Source: Nannocystis punicea (GTDB lineage: Bacteria; Myxococcota_A; Polyangia; Nannocystales; Nannocystaceae). From it: a stretch of DNA of 64,000 nt. Position 1 is the stretch's first letter. Every line of letters starts with the position of its first letter. The notes beneath the pieces were generated by a model that was not told the origin of the DNA, did not search any database, and saw only the letters and a program-made list of their open reading frames with translations. Location of the stretch: contig NZ_CP114040.1 in assembly GCF_026965555.1 (NCBI RefSeq), forward strand, positions 8,220,001 through 8,284,000. The letters are read 5' to 3'. The position numbers were made by a program, and so were the translations under genes. This document shows, piece after piece, positions 9,975 to 18,433 of the stretch.

Positions 9975-11807
9975 TCACAGCTTCGTCACCGTCACCGAGC
10001 GGATGCTGTACTGGCTGTGCTGCGTGGAGTCCGAGTCGAACGCGAAGTTGTAGCCCCACTTGCCGACGAACTGCGGGTCGTCGATGTCCCAGGTCGCGGT
10101 CACCCACGCGTCGCCCTCCGGGATCGTGTACCACCCGCCGGTCGACTTGTAGCCGCTCGCTGCCTCGTACTTGAGGTTGAAGCCGGCCGACTGGGCGCCG
10201 TTGCGGCGCAGCACCGCCTCGACGCGGATCGGCACCGTATCGTAGGACAGGAAGTTGGGGTCGACCGTGAACGACTGGGCCGGCCTGTCGCCGACGTCGC
10301 GCGCCGGCACCCCGTCGATCGTCACCAGCTTCCCCGCGCCGAGCGGGTGCAGCCCGCTGTCGCCGCCCTCCGCCGAATATGCGATCGACGGCGCATCGGT
10401 GAAATCGCCGCCCCACGGGAACGGCTTCTCGCGGTTGGCGATCGCCTCCGCCAGCACATCGTCGGCGACGCCGACGAACAGCGTCGGCGCCCCGGTCAGC
10501 GTGAAGGCCGTGCCCTCCGACGCCTCGCCGGTCCGCGGGTCGACGATCTGCAGCGGCGCCGGGAACGTCAGCTCGACCGTCAGCCCCGGCCGGGCCCACG
10601 CCACCATCACCGGGCCGTCGTCGCCGGCGAACACGAAGCCGTGGTACTCGCCGCCCGGCACCAGCCAGCCGCGGTATCGGGGGATCGATCCGAGCCGCGC
10701 GACGAGGGTGGTCATCGCGGTGTACGACAGGCGCTGCTGGTCGTCGCCGGTGAGGAGCCCGAACGGCCCCGAATCACCGTCGCGGCCCTCGAACCAGTGG
10801 ACCCGCGTCACCCCCTGCGCGATCGCCATCGTGTACGCCTTGACCAGAGTGTCCGCCTGCTGCTCCGCAGTGATGTCGGCCGTCACCGGCTGCCCGATCT
10901 CCGTAAACCACACCGGCGCGTCCGCGTTGTCCGGGTCGCGCGCCGCCAGCATCTTGCGCAGGGTCGGCACGATGCTCATGTACTCGGCCTCCCAGCCGTC
11001 CTCGACGAGGTCGAGGATCTCGTACGGATGCACCGTGACGTAATCGAAGTGCCCCGCCGCGCCGGCGAGGATCGTCTGCTCGAGCCAATGGACGTGGTTG
11101 CTCTGGGCCGCGAGCCCGACCTGCACCGCCGGGTCGACCGCCTTGACCGCCTCGTAGGCCGCCTGCACGATCGTCGCGTACGCCTCCGGCGACTTGTTCT
11201 CGGTGAAGTTCGGCGGCTCGTTCCACACCTCCCAGTGGTACATCCGGCCGAGCGTCTTGCCGAGCAGCGTGGTGATGAAATCCTGCCAGCCCGGCAGATC
11301 GTCGACCGGGAACGTCCCCGGCGACTGCGTCGAATAATAGAGGATCCCCGCGACCTGCCAGCCGTTGGCCTCGGCGGTGTCGAGCCGCGCCTCCGGCTGG
11401 CTGTTATCGATGCCGCGCAGCCAGGTGACTCCGGTGGCGGCGATCGGCGCGGCCCACACGTCGAGGATCTGCGACGACGAGTGCGAGCTGGCGATCCCCC
11501 ACGGGCTCTCGACCGGATCGACGATGCCGTCGGTGTCCGCGCCTGTCGAGGTGCCCTCGCTGTCGCTCCCGCTCGTCCCGGACGTGTTCGCCGACGTCGT
11601 CCCGGTCGACGACGTCGGTTCGCCGGTGCTCGTGGTCGGCGTCCCCGAGAGCGTCCCGGTCGTCGTCGGCTCGCTCCCGGTCGTGCTCGTGCCCGTGCTC
11701 GTGCTCGCGGGGCCCTGCGTCGCCGCCGAGTCGCCGCCGCCGTCGACGCAGCCCGCGAGGACGCAGAGGAGCCAGGGGACGAGCCGGAGCGCGGGCGTGG
11801 GCGTCAT
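9975..11807 (-). CDS. Glycoside hydrolase-like lipoprotein (clan GH-A fold)
   Basis: 610 residues. Lipobox VLAGC (Cys20), then a Ser/Thr/Gly linker of about 75 residues. The catalytic TIM-barrel (about 100-400) has WEVWNEPPNF with probable acid/base Glu197 and VWFTEIGQP with probable nucleophile Glu303, the spacing of clan A retaining glycosidases (GH39/GH5-like). A C-terminal beta-rich module (about 460-610) resembles a carbohydrate-binding domain. The ATG at 11807 is the only start giving an intact lipobox. Inferred cell-surface polysaccharide hydrolase; the substrate is unknown. The gene is transcribed toward hutD. Confidence 0.85.
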   Translation of the reverse strand: MTPTPALRLVPWLLCVLAGCVDGGGDSAATQGPASTSTGTSTTGSEPTTTGTLSGTPTTSTGEPTSSTGTTSANTSGTSGSDSEGTSTGADTDGIVDPVESPWGIASSHSSSQILDVWAAPIAATGVTWLRGIDNSQPEARLDTAEANGWQVAGILYYSTQSPGTFPVDDLPGWQDFITTLLGKTLGRMYHWEVWNEPPNFTENKSPEAYATIVQAAYEAVKAVDPAVQVGLAAQSNHVHWLEQTILAGAAGHFDYVTVHPYEILDLVEDGWEAEYMSIVPTLRKMLAARDPDNADAPVWFTEIGQPVTADITAEQQADTLVKAYTMAIAQGVTRVHWFEGRDGDSGPFGLLTGDDQQRLSYTAMTTLVARLGSIPRYRGWLVPGGEYHGFVFAGDDGPVMVAWARPGLTVELTFPAPLQIVDPRTGEASEGTAFTLTGAPTLFVGVADDVLAEAIANREKPFPWGGDFTDAPSIAYSAEGGDSGLHPLGAGKLVTIDGVPARDVGDRPAQSFTVDPNFLSYDTVPIRVEAVLRRNGAQSAGFNLKYEAASGYKSTGGWYTIPEGDAWVTATWDIDDPQFVGKWGYNFAFDSDSTQHSQYSIRSVTVTKL

Positions 11808-12270
11808 GCGGCGATGGTGGCCGGCGCGATCGGCCGCGTCCACCGTCGACGATCGCGGAGCCGCGGCCCGTATCACGGCGCACCGCGAATTCTCGCCGCT
11901 CCGACGCACCGCACCCGGGAGAGCTCACGTCATTCGCCGCGCGGGGCCGCTGCGCCCCGCGATGGGGCCGCAGGGCAGCAGGACGGGCCCCGACGCGATC
12001 GGCGTGAATCCACCGAGCGCACCGCCGCACCTCGCTCTCACTCTGCACAAAAGGACATGTCCGAAGCGACATGGCCTTCAAGACATTCATCATCGACCCT
12101 CGCCCGACCCCGTGAGGACCTCCGAGGTCCCGGCGCTCGTCTGCCCCGATGGCCTCGCGTGGCCTCCCTCGGAGCGTTCGCTCACACCTCTCGCCGCGCG
12201 CTGCGATCCTTCACCGGCGGCGTCCGCGGCCGCGTTGCGACGGCGCGCCCGCCCTCGTATCCTCGCGGTC
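11808..12270. other. Divergent intergenic region with a palindromic element
   Basis: 463 bp between the divergent glycosidase and MBL lipoprotein genes. At 12053-12062 there is a perfect GGACATGTCC palindrome, followed by a half-copy GACATGG and a TTCAAGACATTC tail. A related tail follows other degenerate copies near 4331 and 51525. No gene was seen. Confidence 0.55.
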
Positions 12271-13029
12271 ATGCGCGCCCACCTCCTCGTCCTCACGCTC
12301 GCCGCCTGCAGCCGTCCGCCGGCCCCGGGCGGCGCCTCGCCGGAGCCGACGCCCGCCGCTGCCCCGGCGCCCGCGGGCGTCGACGTGCTCGAGACCAGCG
12401 CCGGCCGGGTCGAGCTGCACCCGGTGCACCACGGCACGGTGCGCCTCTCGATCGGCGACAAGGTCGTGTGGGTCGACCCGTGGTCGAAGGCCGACCTCAG
12501 CGGGCCCAAGGCCGACCTCGTGCTCGTCACCGATATCCACCAGGATCACTTCGACGAGGCGGCGATCGCCGCGGTGCGCAAGGACGACGCGATCGTCGTC
12601 GCGCCGGCAGTGGTCGCCGAGAAGCTCGCCGGCGCGGTCGTCCTCGCCAACGGCGAGTCGCGCGACCTCGGGTTCGTCCGCGTCGAGGCGGTGCCGATGT
12701 ACAACCTCGAGCGCGGGCCCGAGGAGGGCAAGCTGTTCCACGACAAGGGCCGCGGCAACGGCTATATCCTGACGATCGGCGACCGCCGCGTCTACTTCTC
12801 CGGCGACACCGAGTGCACCCCCGAGATGAAGGCCCTGCGCGACATCGACGTCGCCTTCGTGTGCATGAACCTGCCCTACACGATGCCCCCGGCCGAGGCC
12901 GCCGAGTGCGTCGCCGCCTTCAAGCCCAAGGTCCTCTACCCGTATCACTACCGCGATTCGAACCTCGACGAGCTCGACGCCGGCCTCGCCGGCAGCGGGG
13001 TCGAGGTCCGCCGCCGCGACTGGTACTGA
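12271..13029 (+). CDS. Metallo-beta-lactamase-fold lipoprotein
   Basis: 252 residues. Lipobox TLAAC (Cys13) and a Pro/Ala linker. The MBL core has VVWVDPWSKADL, the metal motif TDIHQDHFD (H90, D92, H93), the GDTECTPEM strand, and the C-terminal YPYHYRDSN histidine. The first His of the canonical HxHxDH is replaced by Asp (TDIHQDH), which would alter the metal site if the alignment holds; a related variant is familiar to me from some UlaG-like groups. Inferred periplasmic hydrolase of unknown substrate. The gene is monocistronic and ends at a perfect hairpin (13037-13072) shared with the convergent nuclease gene. Confidence 0.88.
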   Translation: MRAHLLVLTLAACSRPPAPGGASPEPTPAAAPAPAGVDVLETSAGRVELHPVHHGTVRLSIGDKVVWVDPWSKADLSGPKADLVLVTDIHQDHFDEAAIAAVRKDDAIVVAPAVVAEKLAGAVVLANGESRDLGFVRVEAVPMYNLERGPEEGKLFHDKGRGNGYILTIGDRRVYFSGDTECTPEMKALRDIDVAFVCMNLPYTMPPAEAAECVAAFKPKVLYPYHYRDSNLDELDAGLAGSGVEVRRRDWY

Positions 13030-13036
13030 GACTCGT

Positions 13037-13072
13037 CCACGAGGACATGTCCTGCGCGACATGTCCTCGTGG
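13037..13072. terminator. Perfect palindromic element between convergent genes
   Basis: Arms CCACGAGGACATGTC and GACATGTCCTCGTGG are exact reverse complements (15 bp) around a 6-nt loop CTGCGC. It begins 8 bp after the MBL stop and ends 9 bp before the stop codon of the convergent nuclease gene. Placement suggests a bidirectional terminator. There is no T-tract, so it would be non-canonical. It is the best-formed member of the dispersed GGACATGTCC family. Confidence 0.7.
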
Positions 13073-13080
13073 CCAATTCA

Positions 13081-14097
13081 TCACTCGCAAACGACGCCGT
13101 CGCCGTCAGCGTCGCGATAATAGGCGTACTCCGGATCGACCCCGCGGCGGTACGGCCCGGCGCCGTGGCGCTTGGCCTCCTTGCAGCTGCCGTAATCCGG
13201 GTCGACGCTGCGCGACGGCGCGGGCGCCGGCTTCGCGGGCGCGGCCGGGCGCTCTGCCGCTTCCCGCGGCTTCGCGGGCGCCCTGGGCCGTTCCGCGACC
13301 GGAGGCGCGTCGATCGGCCCCCCGCCCGCCGGCGCGACCTCGTCGGGGCAATCGCGCAACACCGCCTTCATCGCCTCGCGCTCGTCCTCGGTGATCCACA
13401 GCCCGTACTTGGCCTTGACCGCGATCTGCCGGGCCACGTAAGCGCAGCGGTAGGCCAGGTTCTCCGGCAGCCACGCGGCCGCGTTGTTGCTGCCCTTGGC
13501 GCGATTGGCCGAGGCCGCGACCGCCAGCAGGTTGAGCGGGTCGTTGGCCAGAGCGACCCGGCGCGACGGCTCCCACCCCGCGGCGCCGGTGACCCACGCG
13601 TCGCCGAGCGCGACCACGTGATCGATGTCCACGGAGGCCCCGCCGCCGCGCTCGAACGCGATCTTGGCGGCGGTGTACGGATCGGCGAGCTCGCCCGCAG
13701 TGACCACGCAGGGGCGCTTGCCCGGCTCGAGACGGACGTCCTGCAGATCGCGGCGCAGGATGTCGTCGCGCGTGTCGCAGCCGTTCCGGTCGACGTCGAG
13801 CCACGCGTGCCCGAACTGCTCGCGCGCGTAGCCGGCCCGGGCCGCGGGCGACCGCACCGGCAGCGCGGCCAGCAGCGGCGCCGCCTTGACTGTGCGGCCC
13901 ATCGGGTGGCTGTCGCTCGGTCGCGGCTGCCCTCCCGTCGTCACGGCCGCGTCCGCGGGCCGCTCGTCGGGCGCGCTCGGGGTCACCACCGCGGGCGGCG
14001 GCTGGCCGGCGTGGATCGCCGGTTCGCCGGGCACGCAGCCGAGCAGCCACGAGGAGGCGAACGCGACGAGCGAGATCCGCGGGCAGGCAGGCACCAC
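13081..14097 (-). CDS. Secreted HNH-type nuclease (DUF1524-like) with C-terminal Excalibur domain
   Basis: 338 residues from GTG 14097 (an adjacent GTG at 14094 is equally possible), chosen because GCGAGG lies 6-7 bp upstream and a lipoprotein-like signal follows (lipobox WLLGC). The central domain contains VDIDHVVALGDAW and NDPLNLLAVAASANRAKGSN, the DHV...N...N pattern of secreted HNH/DUF1524 nucleases. A Pro/Ala linker leads to a C-terminal Excalibur calcium-binding motif (DYGSCKEAK...DADGDGVVCE). Inferred extracellular or surface nuclease, useful to a predator degrading prey DNA. It is convergent with the MBL gene. Confidence 0.87.
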   Translation of the reverse strand: MVPACPRISLVAFASSWLLGCVPGEPAIHAGQPPPAVVTPSAPDERPADAAVTTGGQPRPSDSHPMGRTVKAAPLLAALPVRSPAARAGYAREQFGHAWLDVDRNGCDTRDDILRRDLQDVRLEPGKRPCVVTAGELADPYTAAKIAFERGGGASVDIDHVVALGDAWVTGAAGWEPSRRVALANDPLNLLAVAASANRAKGSNNAAAWLPENLAYRCAYVARQIAVKAKYGLWITEDEREAMKAVLRDCPDEVAPAGGGPIDAPPVAERPRAPAKPREAAERPAAPAKPAPAPSRSVDPDYGSCKEAKRHGAGPYRRGVDPEYAYYRDADGDGVVCE

Positions 14098-14172
14098 GCG
14101 GAGCCTCGCCCGGCCGCGCTCCTTCGTCCACTTTTTCGTCGTGGCGATTTCGCCCCGAATGTGCGGTCTCGC

Positions 14173-14218
14173 GCGAATCACCGCGACCGGCGAATCATCG
14201 CACCCGCCAATCATCGCA
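14173..14218. repeat. GAATCA(TCGC) motif cluster
   Basis: Three copies in 45 bp: GCGAATCACCGCG, GGCGAATCATCGC and GCCAATCATCGC, located between the divergent nuclease and envelope-protein genes. The same motif recurs in other intergenic stretches (about 3250-3275, 46090-46835) and inside the 15926-16759 gene. Confidence 0.55.
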
Positions 14219-14304
14219 CTCGCGCCGGCAATGCTGCGTGTCGCGGACGCCTCGGCGATCGCGTCCGACCGCCGCGCCGGGGTGACTTGCGATAGACTCG
14301 CCGC

Positions 14305-15309
14305 GTGGTGCGGCCCGAGCTCCTCGCGCCCCTGGCGCTCTGGCTCGCCCCGGCCGCGCCGGACGAGCTCCTGCGGTGGGAGGCGCCTGCCGCTTGCCCG
14401 GGCCGGGGCGCGCTGGAGCGGGCCGTCGTGGCCGACCTCGGGCGCCCGCTCACGGCCGGCGACGCCGAGGCGGTGACCGCCCGCGCGACCGCGCGACGTC
14501 GGCCCGACCGGCGCTGGGAGCTCGAGCTGATCCTCGAGCCGCGCGACGCCGCTCCCGTCGCCCGCACCGTCGTCGCCGAGCGCTGCGAATTGTTGGTCGA
14601 CGCCGCCGCCTTGATGATCGCCGTGGCGATCGATCCGGACCTCCTCGCCGAGCCGGCCCCCGCCGCCGCACCGCTCGCGCGCCCCGTCGACGACATCCCC
14701 CTCGCAGTCCCCGTCGTCCGCGACTCGCCCGCCGCCCCGCCTCTTGCCCGGCCGCCGTCGACCGACCTCGCGCGTCCCGTCGGCAGGCCCGCGCCCGCGC
14801 TGCGGGGCACCCTCGCGGTCGCCGCCGGCCTCGACGTCGGCGCCCTGCCTCGCCCCGCGCCCGGCTTCGTGGTCCGCCTCGGCTTCCTCGCCCGCCGCGT
14901 GCGCGCGGAGGTCGGCGCGGGGCACTGGCTCGAGCAATCGGTCCGCGTGGCAGGCACCGGCACCGGCGGCGACCTGCGGCTGACCGCCGCGCAGCTGCTC
15001 GCGTGCCCGCGGCTGGCGCTGCGACGCGTCGAGTTCCCGCTGTGCGCCGGGCTCGAGCTGGGGGCGATGCGCGGCCGCGGCGTCGGCGTGGTCACGCCCA
15101 CCGTCGACCGCGTGGTGTGGCTGGCCGTCCTGGCCGACGCTCGCGTGCAGTGGGTCCCCGTGCCGCGCCTCGCCCTCGGCCTCCAGCTCGGCCTCGCCGC
15201 CCCGCTGCTGGCCGCGCGCTTTCGCCTGCGCGGCGAGGACGGCGACCTGCATCGGGCGGCGCCGGTCGCGTTCCGCGGGGCGTTTGCGATCGAGCTGCGT
15301 TTTCCCTGA
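14305..15309 (+). CDS. Hypothetical envelope protein upstream of an ECF sigma gene
   Basis: 334 residues from GTG 14305, starting LLAPLALWLAPAAP (weak signal sequence). The first 100 residues look like a domain found in myxobacterial proteins next to sigma factors (two conserved Cys, PAACPGRGALERAV...ERCELLVDAAALMIAVAI). A Pro/Ala linker follows, then a roughly 170-residue region of alternating hydrophobic strands that could be a small beta-barrel. No family was named with confidence. It is the first gene of a four-gene same-strand run and is separated from the sigma factor by 17 bp. Confidence 0.6.
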   Translation: MVRPELLAPLALWLAPAAPDELLRWEAPAACPGRGALERAVVADLGRPLTAGDAEAVTARATARRRPDRRWELELILEPRDAAPVARTVVAERCELLVDAAALMIAVAIDPDLLAEPAPAAAPLARPVDDIPLAVPVVRDSPAAPPLARPPSTDLARPVGRPAPALRGTLAVAAGLDVGALPRPAPGFVVRLGFLARRVRAEVGAGHWLEQSVRVAGTGTGGDLRLTAAQLLACPRLALRRVEFPLCAGLELGAMRGRGVGVVTPTVDRVVWLAVLADARVQWVPVPRLALGLQLGLAAPLLAARFRLRGEDGDLHRAAPVAFRGAFAIELRFP

Positions 15310-15326
15310 CAGATCGGCCGGCGTCG

Positions 15327-15929
15327 TTGCATGACGGGAGCATCCCGCCTGTCCTCGCCCCACCGGCCGCCCTCGGCGACCACGCCTCGCGCGCCCACGA
15401 CGGCCCGCACGACGCCGCCCTGCCGGCCGTGGCCGAGCTGTTCCGCGACCACTACGAGTTCGTGTGGCGCCTGACCGGCCGCCTCGGCGTGCCCGCGGCC
15501 GCGGTCGACGACGCGGTCCAGGACGTGTTCGTCGTCCTCCATCAACGCCGCCACGAGTTCGCCATCCGCGGCTCGGTGCGCGCCCTCCTCTACGGCATCA
15601 CGCGCAGGGTCGCCCGGCGCTACCGCGAGCGGGCCGCGCGGCACGTCGAGTTGGTCGAGGAGCCCGTCGAGCCGGCCGGCCCCGGCCTCGACGAGGAGCT
15701 CGCGCGCCGGCAGGCCGCCGCCGTCCTGCGCGACGCCCTCGCCGGCCTCGACGAGGACAAGCGCATGGCCTTCGTGCTCGCCGACATCGAGGGCATGCCG
15801 ATGCCCGAGGTCGCCGAGTGCCTCGAGATCAACCTCAACACCGCCTATTCGCGGGTCCGGGTCGCCCGCCAATTGCTGCAGCGAGCGATCGCCCGCCACC
15901 ACGCTCGCGCGCACCGGAGGACGCCGTGA
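15327..15929 (+). CDS. ECF RNA polymerase sigma factor
   Basis: About 200 residues if started at TTG 15327; a GTG at 15429 would still retain most of region 2, so the start is uncertain. Region 2 is visible (LFRDHYEFVWRLTGRLGV...DDAVQDVFVVLHQRR) and region 4 (LDEDKRMAFVLADIEGMPMPEVAE, then NLNTAYSRVRVARQLL). The stop overlaps the GTG start of the next gene (GTGA at 15926-15929), indicating coupling to a membrane protein that may act as its anti-sigma partner. It probably controls envelope genes such as the neighbouring DUF4215 lipoprotein. Confidence 0.88.
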   Translation: MHDGSIPPVLAPPAALGDHASRAHDGPHDAALPAVAELFRDHYEFVWRLTGRLGVPAAAVDDAVQDVFVVLHQRRHEFAIRGSVRALLYGITRRVARRYRERAARHVELVEEPVEPAGPGLDEELARRQAAAVLRDALAGLDEDKRMAFVLADIEGMPMPEVAECLEINLNTAYSRVRVARQLLQRAIARHHARAHRRTP

Positions 15930-16759
15930 TCGAACCACTCGACGACGAGCTGCGCCGATTCGTCGGTGCGTTGCGCGAGGTCGACCGCCCCGGCGAAGCC
16001 GCCCGCGCGGCCACGTGGGCCGCCATCGACGCCCGGCTCGCCGCCGACGTCGCCCCGCGCCGGCCCGCGCGGCTGTCGTGGCCGCTGGCCGCCATGGCCG
16101 CCGCGGTCCTGCTCGGCCTCGGCCTCGCCGCCGCGACCGCCTGGCGCGGACGCGCCGAGGCCAACGTCGAGGCAGTGCACCAGCACGCGGTCGATCCGAC
16201 GATTCATCCGCTCGAGCCGCGCAGCGTCCGCGCGGTCGAATCACCTCAGGCCCGCTCCGGCGAATCACTCCAGCCCGGCCCCGAAGAATCATCCCAGCCC
16301 GATCCCGGCGAATCACTCCAGCCAGGCTCCGGCGAATCAGCCTCCGCGCCGGAATCACCGCACCCGAACGGGCCGACGTCCGCCGACGAGCCTCGCGGCC
16401 TCGAGCGCGACACCGGGGAATCGCCCCCCGATTCGCGCAAGCCGGCCCGCCCCGCGCAATCGCGGCGGCGCCCCGCGGACAGCCCCTCGCTGCGGCCCGA
16501 GGAGGTCGCATCCTTCCAGCGCGCCCAGGCGGCGCTGGCGGCCGGCCGCTACGAGGACGCGCTCGCGGCCCTCGACGTCCACGGTCGTCGCTTCGCCGCC
16601 GGCGTCTTCGAAGAGGAGCGCCAGGTCTCGCGGGCCACCGCGCTGTGCAAGCTCGGCCGGGTCGACGCCGCCCGCGACGCCCGGCGTCGCTTCCTGCGCG
16701 AGCGTCCGGCCTCGCACCTCGCCGAGCGCATGCGCCAGATCTGCCGCGACGACGAATAG
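15926..16759 (+). CDS. Membrane protein with TPR-like C-terminus; putative anti-sigma partner
   Basis: 277 residues from GTG 15926. The cytoplasmic N-terminus (about 50 residues, LRRFVGALREVDRPGEAARAA) resembles the start of anti-sigma factors but lacks the zinc HxxxCxxC motif. One transmembrane helix (about 53-72) follows. The disordered linker contains four 24-bp DNA repeats encoding ES-Q-like octapeptides. The C-terminal helical region (EEVASFQRAQAALAAGRYED...) resembles a TPR/BamD-like module. Translational coupling to the sigma gene suggests regulation of it by an outside signal. Confidence 0.65.
   Translation: MIEPLDDELRRFVGALREVDRPGEAARAATWAAIDARLAADVAPRRPARLSWPLAAMAAAVLLGLGLAAATAWRGRAEANVEAVHQHAVDPTIHPLEPRSVRAVESPQARSGESLQPGPEESSQPDPGESLQPGSGESASAPESPHPNGPTSADEPRGLERDTGESPPDSRKPARPAQSRRRPADSPSLRPEEVASFQRAQAALAAGRYEDALAALDVHGRRFAAGVFEEERQVSRATALCKLGRVDAARDARRRFLRERPASHLAERMRQICRDDE
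16238..16333 (+). repeat. 24-bp tandem repeat, four units, GAATCA core
   Basis: Each unit begins GAATCA and continues with a Cys-free, Pro/Gly-coding stretch of 18 bp. Units encode ESPQARSG, ESLQPGPE, ESSQPDPG and ESLQPGSG. Two further GAATCA copies follow at irregular spacing. The motif is the same as in the intergenic GAATCATCGC clusters. Confidence 0.7.
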
Positions 16760-16802
16760 CCTCACAGATCCGTCCGCGACCCCGCATATCGAGGGTGTGA
16801 CC

Positions 16803-18053
16803 ATGACCTTCTCATCGCGTGTGACCTCCAACCTCTTCCTCTCGACCCTGCTCGCCTTCGTGATCGGCGCCTGCGATCAGGAGCCCGGCGACCTCGGAGA
16901 AATGACCGACGGCGACGAGGCCCTGTGCGGCGACGGCGTCGTCCAGCCCGGCGAGCAGTGCGACGACGGCAACGGCCAGGACGGCGACGGTTGTGCCGTC
17001 AATTGCACCCTCGAGGATCAGCCCGCCTGCGGCGACGCGATCGTCCAACCCGGCGAGCAGTGCGACGACGGCAACGCCATCGACGGCGACGGCTGCACCG
17101 CCAATTGCACCCTCGAGGATCAGCCCGCCTGCGGCGACGGCGTCGTCCAGCCCGGCGAGCAGTGCGACGACGGCAACGCCATCGACGGCGACGGCTGCAC
17201 CGCCAATTGCACCCTCGAGGGCCAGCCCATCTGCGGCGACGGCGTCGTCCAGCCGCAGAACGGCGAGCAGTGCGACGACGGCAACGCCGTCGACGGCGAC
17301 GGCTGCGCCACCACCTGCATGCTCGAGGGCCAGGGCGTCTGCGGCGACGGCGTCCTGAACGACGGCGAGCAGTGCGACGACGGCAACTTCCAGGACGGCG
17401 ACGGCTGCACCGCCAATTGCACCCTCGAGGGCCAGCCCCTGTGCGGCGACGGCGTCGTCCATCCCCTCGAGCAGTGCGACGACGGCAACGCCGTCGACGG
17501 CGACGGCTGCAGCACCACCTGCATGCTCGAGGGCCAGGGCGCCTGCGGCGACGGCGTCGTCAACGTCGGCGAGCAGTGCGACGACGGCAACGGCCAGGAC
17601 GGCGACGGCTGCACCGCCAATTGCACCCTCGAGGGCCAGCCCCTGTGCGGCGACGGCGTCGTCCATCCCCTCGAGCAGTGCGACGACGGCAACGCCATCG
17701 ACGGCGACGGCTGCAGCACCACCTGCATGCTCGAGGGCCAGGGCGCCTGCGGCGACGGCGTCCTGAACGACGGCGAGCAGTGCGACGACGGCAACGGCCA
17801 GGACGGCGACGGCTGCACCGCCAACTGCACCCTCGAGGGTCCGCCCGCCTGCGGCGACGGCGTCCTCCAGCCGCAGAACGGCGAGCAGTGCGACGACGGC
17901 AACGCCGTCGACGGCGACGGCTGCAGCACCACCTGCCTGCTCGAGGGCCAGCCGATCTGCGGCGACGGCGTCGTCCAGCCCGGCGAGCAGTGCGACGACG
18001 GCAACTTCGTGGATGGCGACGGCTGCACCGCCAATTGCACCCTCGAAGGCTGA
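16803..18053 (+). CDS. Lipoprotein composed of eleven DUF4215 repeats
   Basis: 416 residues. ATG 16803 with GAGGG upstream; lipobox VIGAC, then a 16-residue acidic spacer. The rest is eleven tandem repeats of 31-36 residues of the CGDGVVQPGEQCDDGN...DGDGC...NCTLEGQP type (DUF4215). Each repeat has four Cys. Repeats fall into alternating subtypes (CTANCTLE and CSTTCMLE), and repeats 5-6 and 7-8 form a near-identical double unit of about 204 bp, showing recent tandem amplification. There is no C-terminal sorting domain: the protein ends at the last repeat. Inferred extended surface stalk or calcium-binding adhesin, last gene of the sigma-factor run. Confidence 0.85.
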   Translation: MTFSSRVTSNLFLSTLLAFVIGACDQEPGDLGEMTDGDEALCGDGVVQPGEQCDDGNGQDGDGCAVNCTLEDQPACGDAIVQPGEQCDDGNAIDGDGCTANCTLEDQPACGDGVVQPGEQCDDGNAIDGDGCTANCTLEGQPICGDGVVQPQNGEQCDDGNAVDGDGCATTCMLEGQGVCGDGVLNDGEQCDDGNFQDGDGCTANCTLEGQPLCGDGVVHPLEQCDDGNAVDGDGCSTTCMLEGQGACGDGVVNVGEQCDDGNGQDGDGCTANCTLEGQPLCGDGVVHPLEQCDDGNAIDGDGCSTTCMLEGQGACGDGVLNDGEQCDDGNGQDGDGCTANCTLEGPPACGDGVLQPQNGEQCDDGNAVDGDGCSTTCLLEGQPICGDGVVQPGEQCDDGNFVDGDGCTANCTLEG

Positions 18054-18100
18054 TCTGGCGGCCCCCCGATCGTTGTCCAGTTAAAACTCGTCAAGGTTCG

Positions 18101-18143
18101 GACCGGCCGCGCGCGCTCGACAACGAGCGACGCGCGGCCGGTC
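18101..18143 (+). terminator. Strong GC hairpin after the DUF4215 gene
   Basis: Stem of about 17-18 bp (GACCGGCCGCGCG...CGCGCGGCCGGTC, one bulge) closed by a four-base loop ACAA, 48 bp after the stop. It has no T-run but is the strongest hairpin in the area. The rest of the 18054-18433 gap holds a small inverted GAATC...GATTC pair at about 18296-18318 and no gene. Confidence 0.55.
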
Positions 18144-18433
18144 ACGCATGAAACCCTCTTCAGGTGCGCCTCATCGATCCCCGTGCTACCTCGATGCACG
18201 CCCTCGTCGACCTCGATGTCACGCTCGCCGCCGAGTCATCAAAGCCTCTGCGCAGTTCTTCGCGACCTGAAATCGTCGCACCGCCGTACTACGGTGAATC
18301 GATCGGTGATTCGCCGACGCCCCGGCGCGCCGCCCGCCTCGCCGTAGATCCGGCGCTCTCCGGTGTGACAACGCGTCCGCGGCTCACTTCGCGGACTGCA
18401 GACAATCGCCGTGCGGCGTGCTTCACTGCCGCC

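Noticed and set aside
9348..13394. A 1,348-codon plus-strand frame
   Set aside because: Arg/Pro-rich shadow of the minus-strand glycosidase and of several plus-strand genes; no domain.
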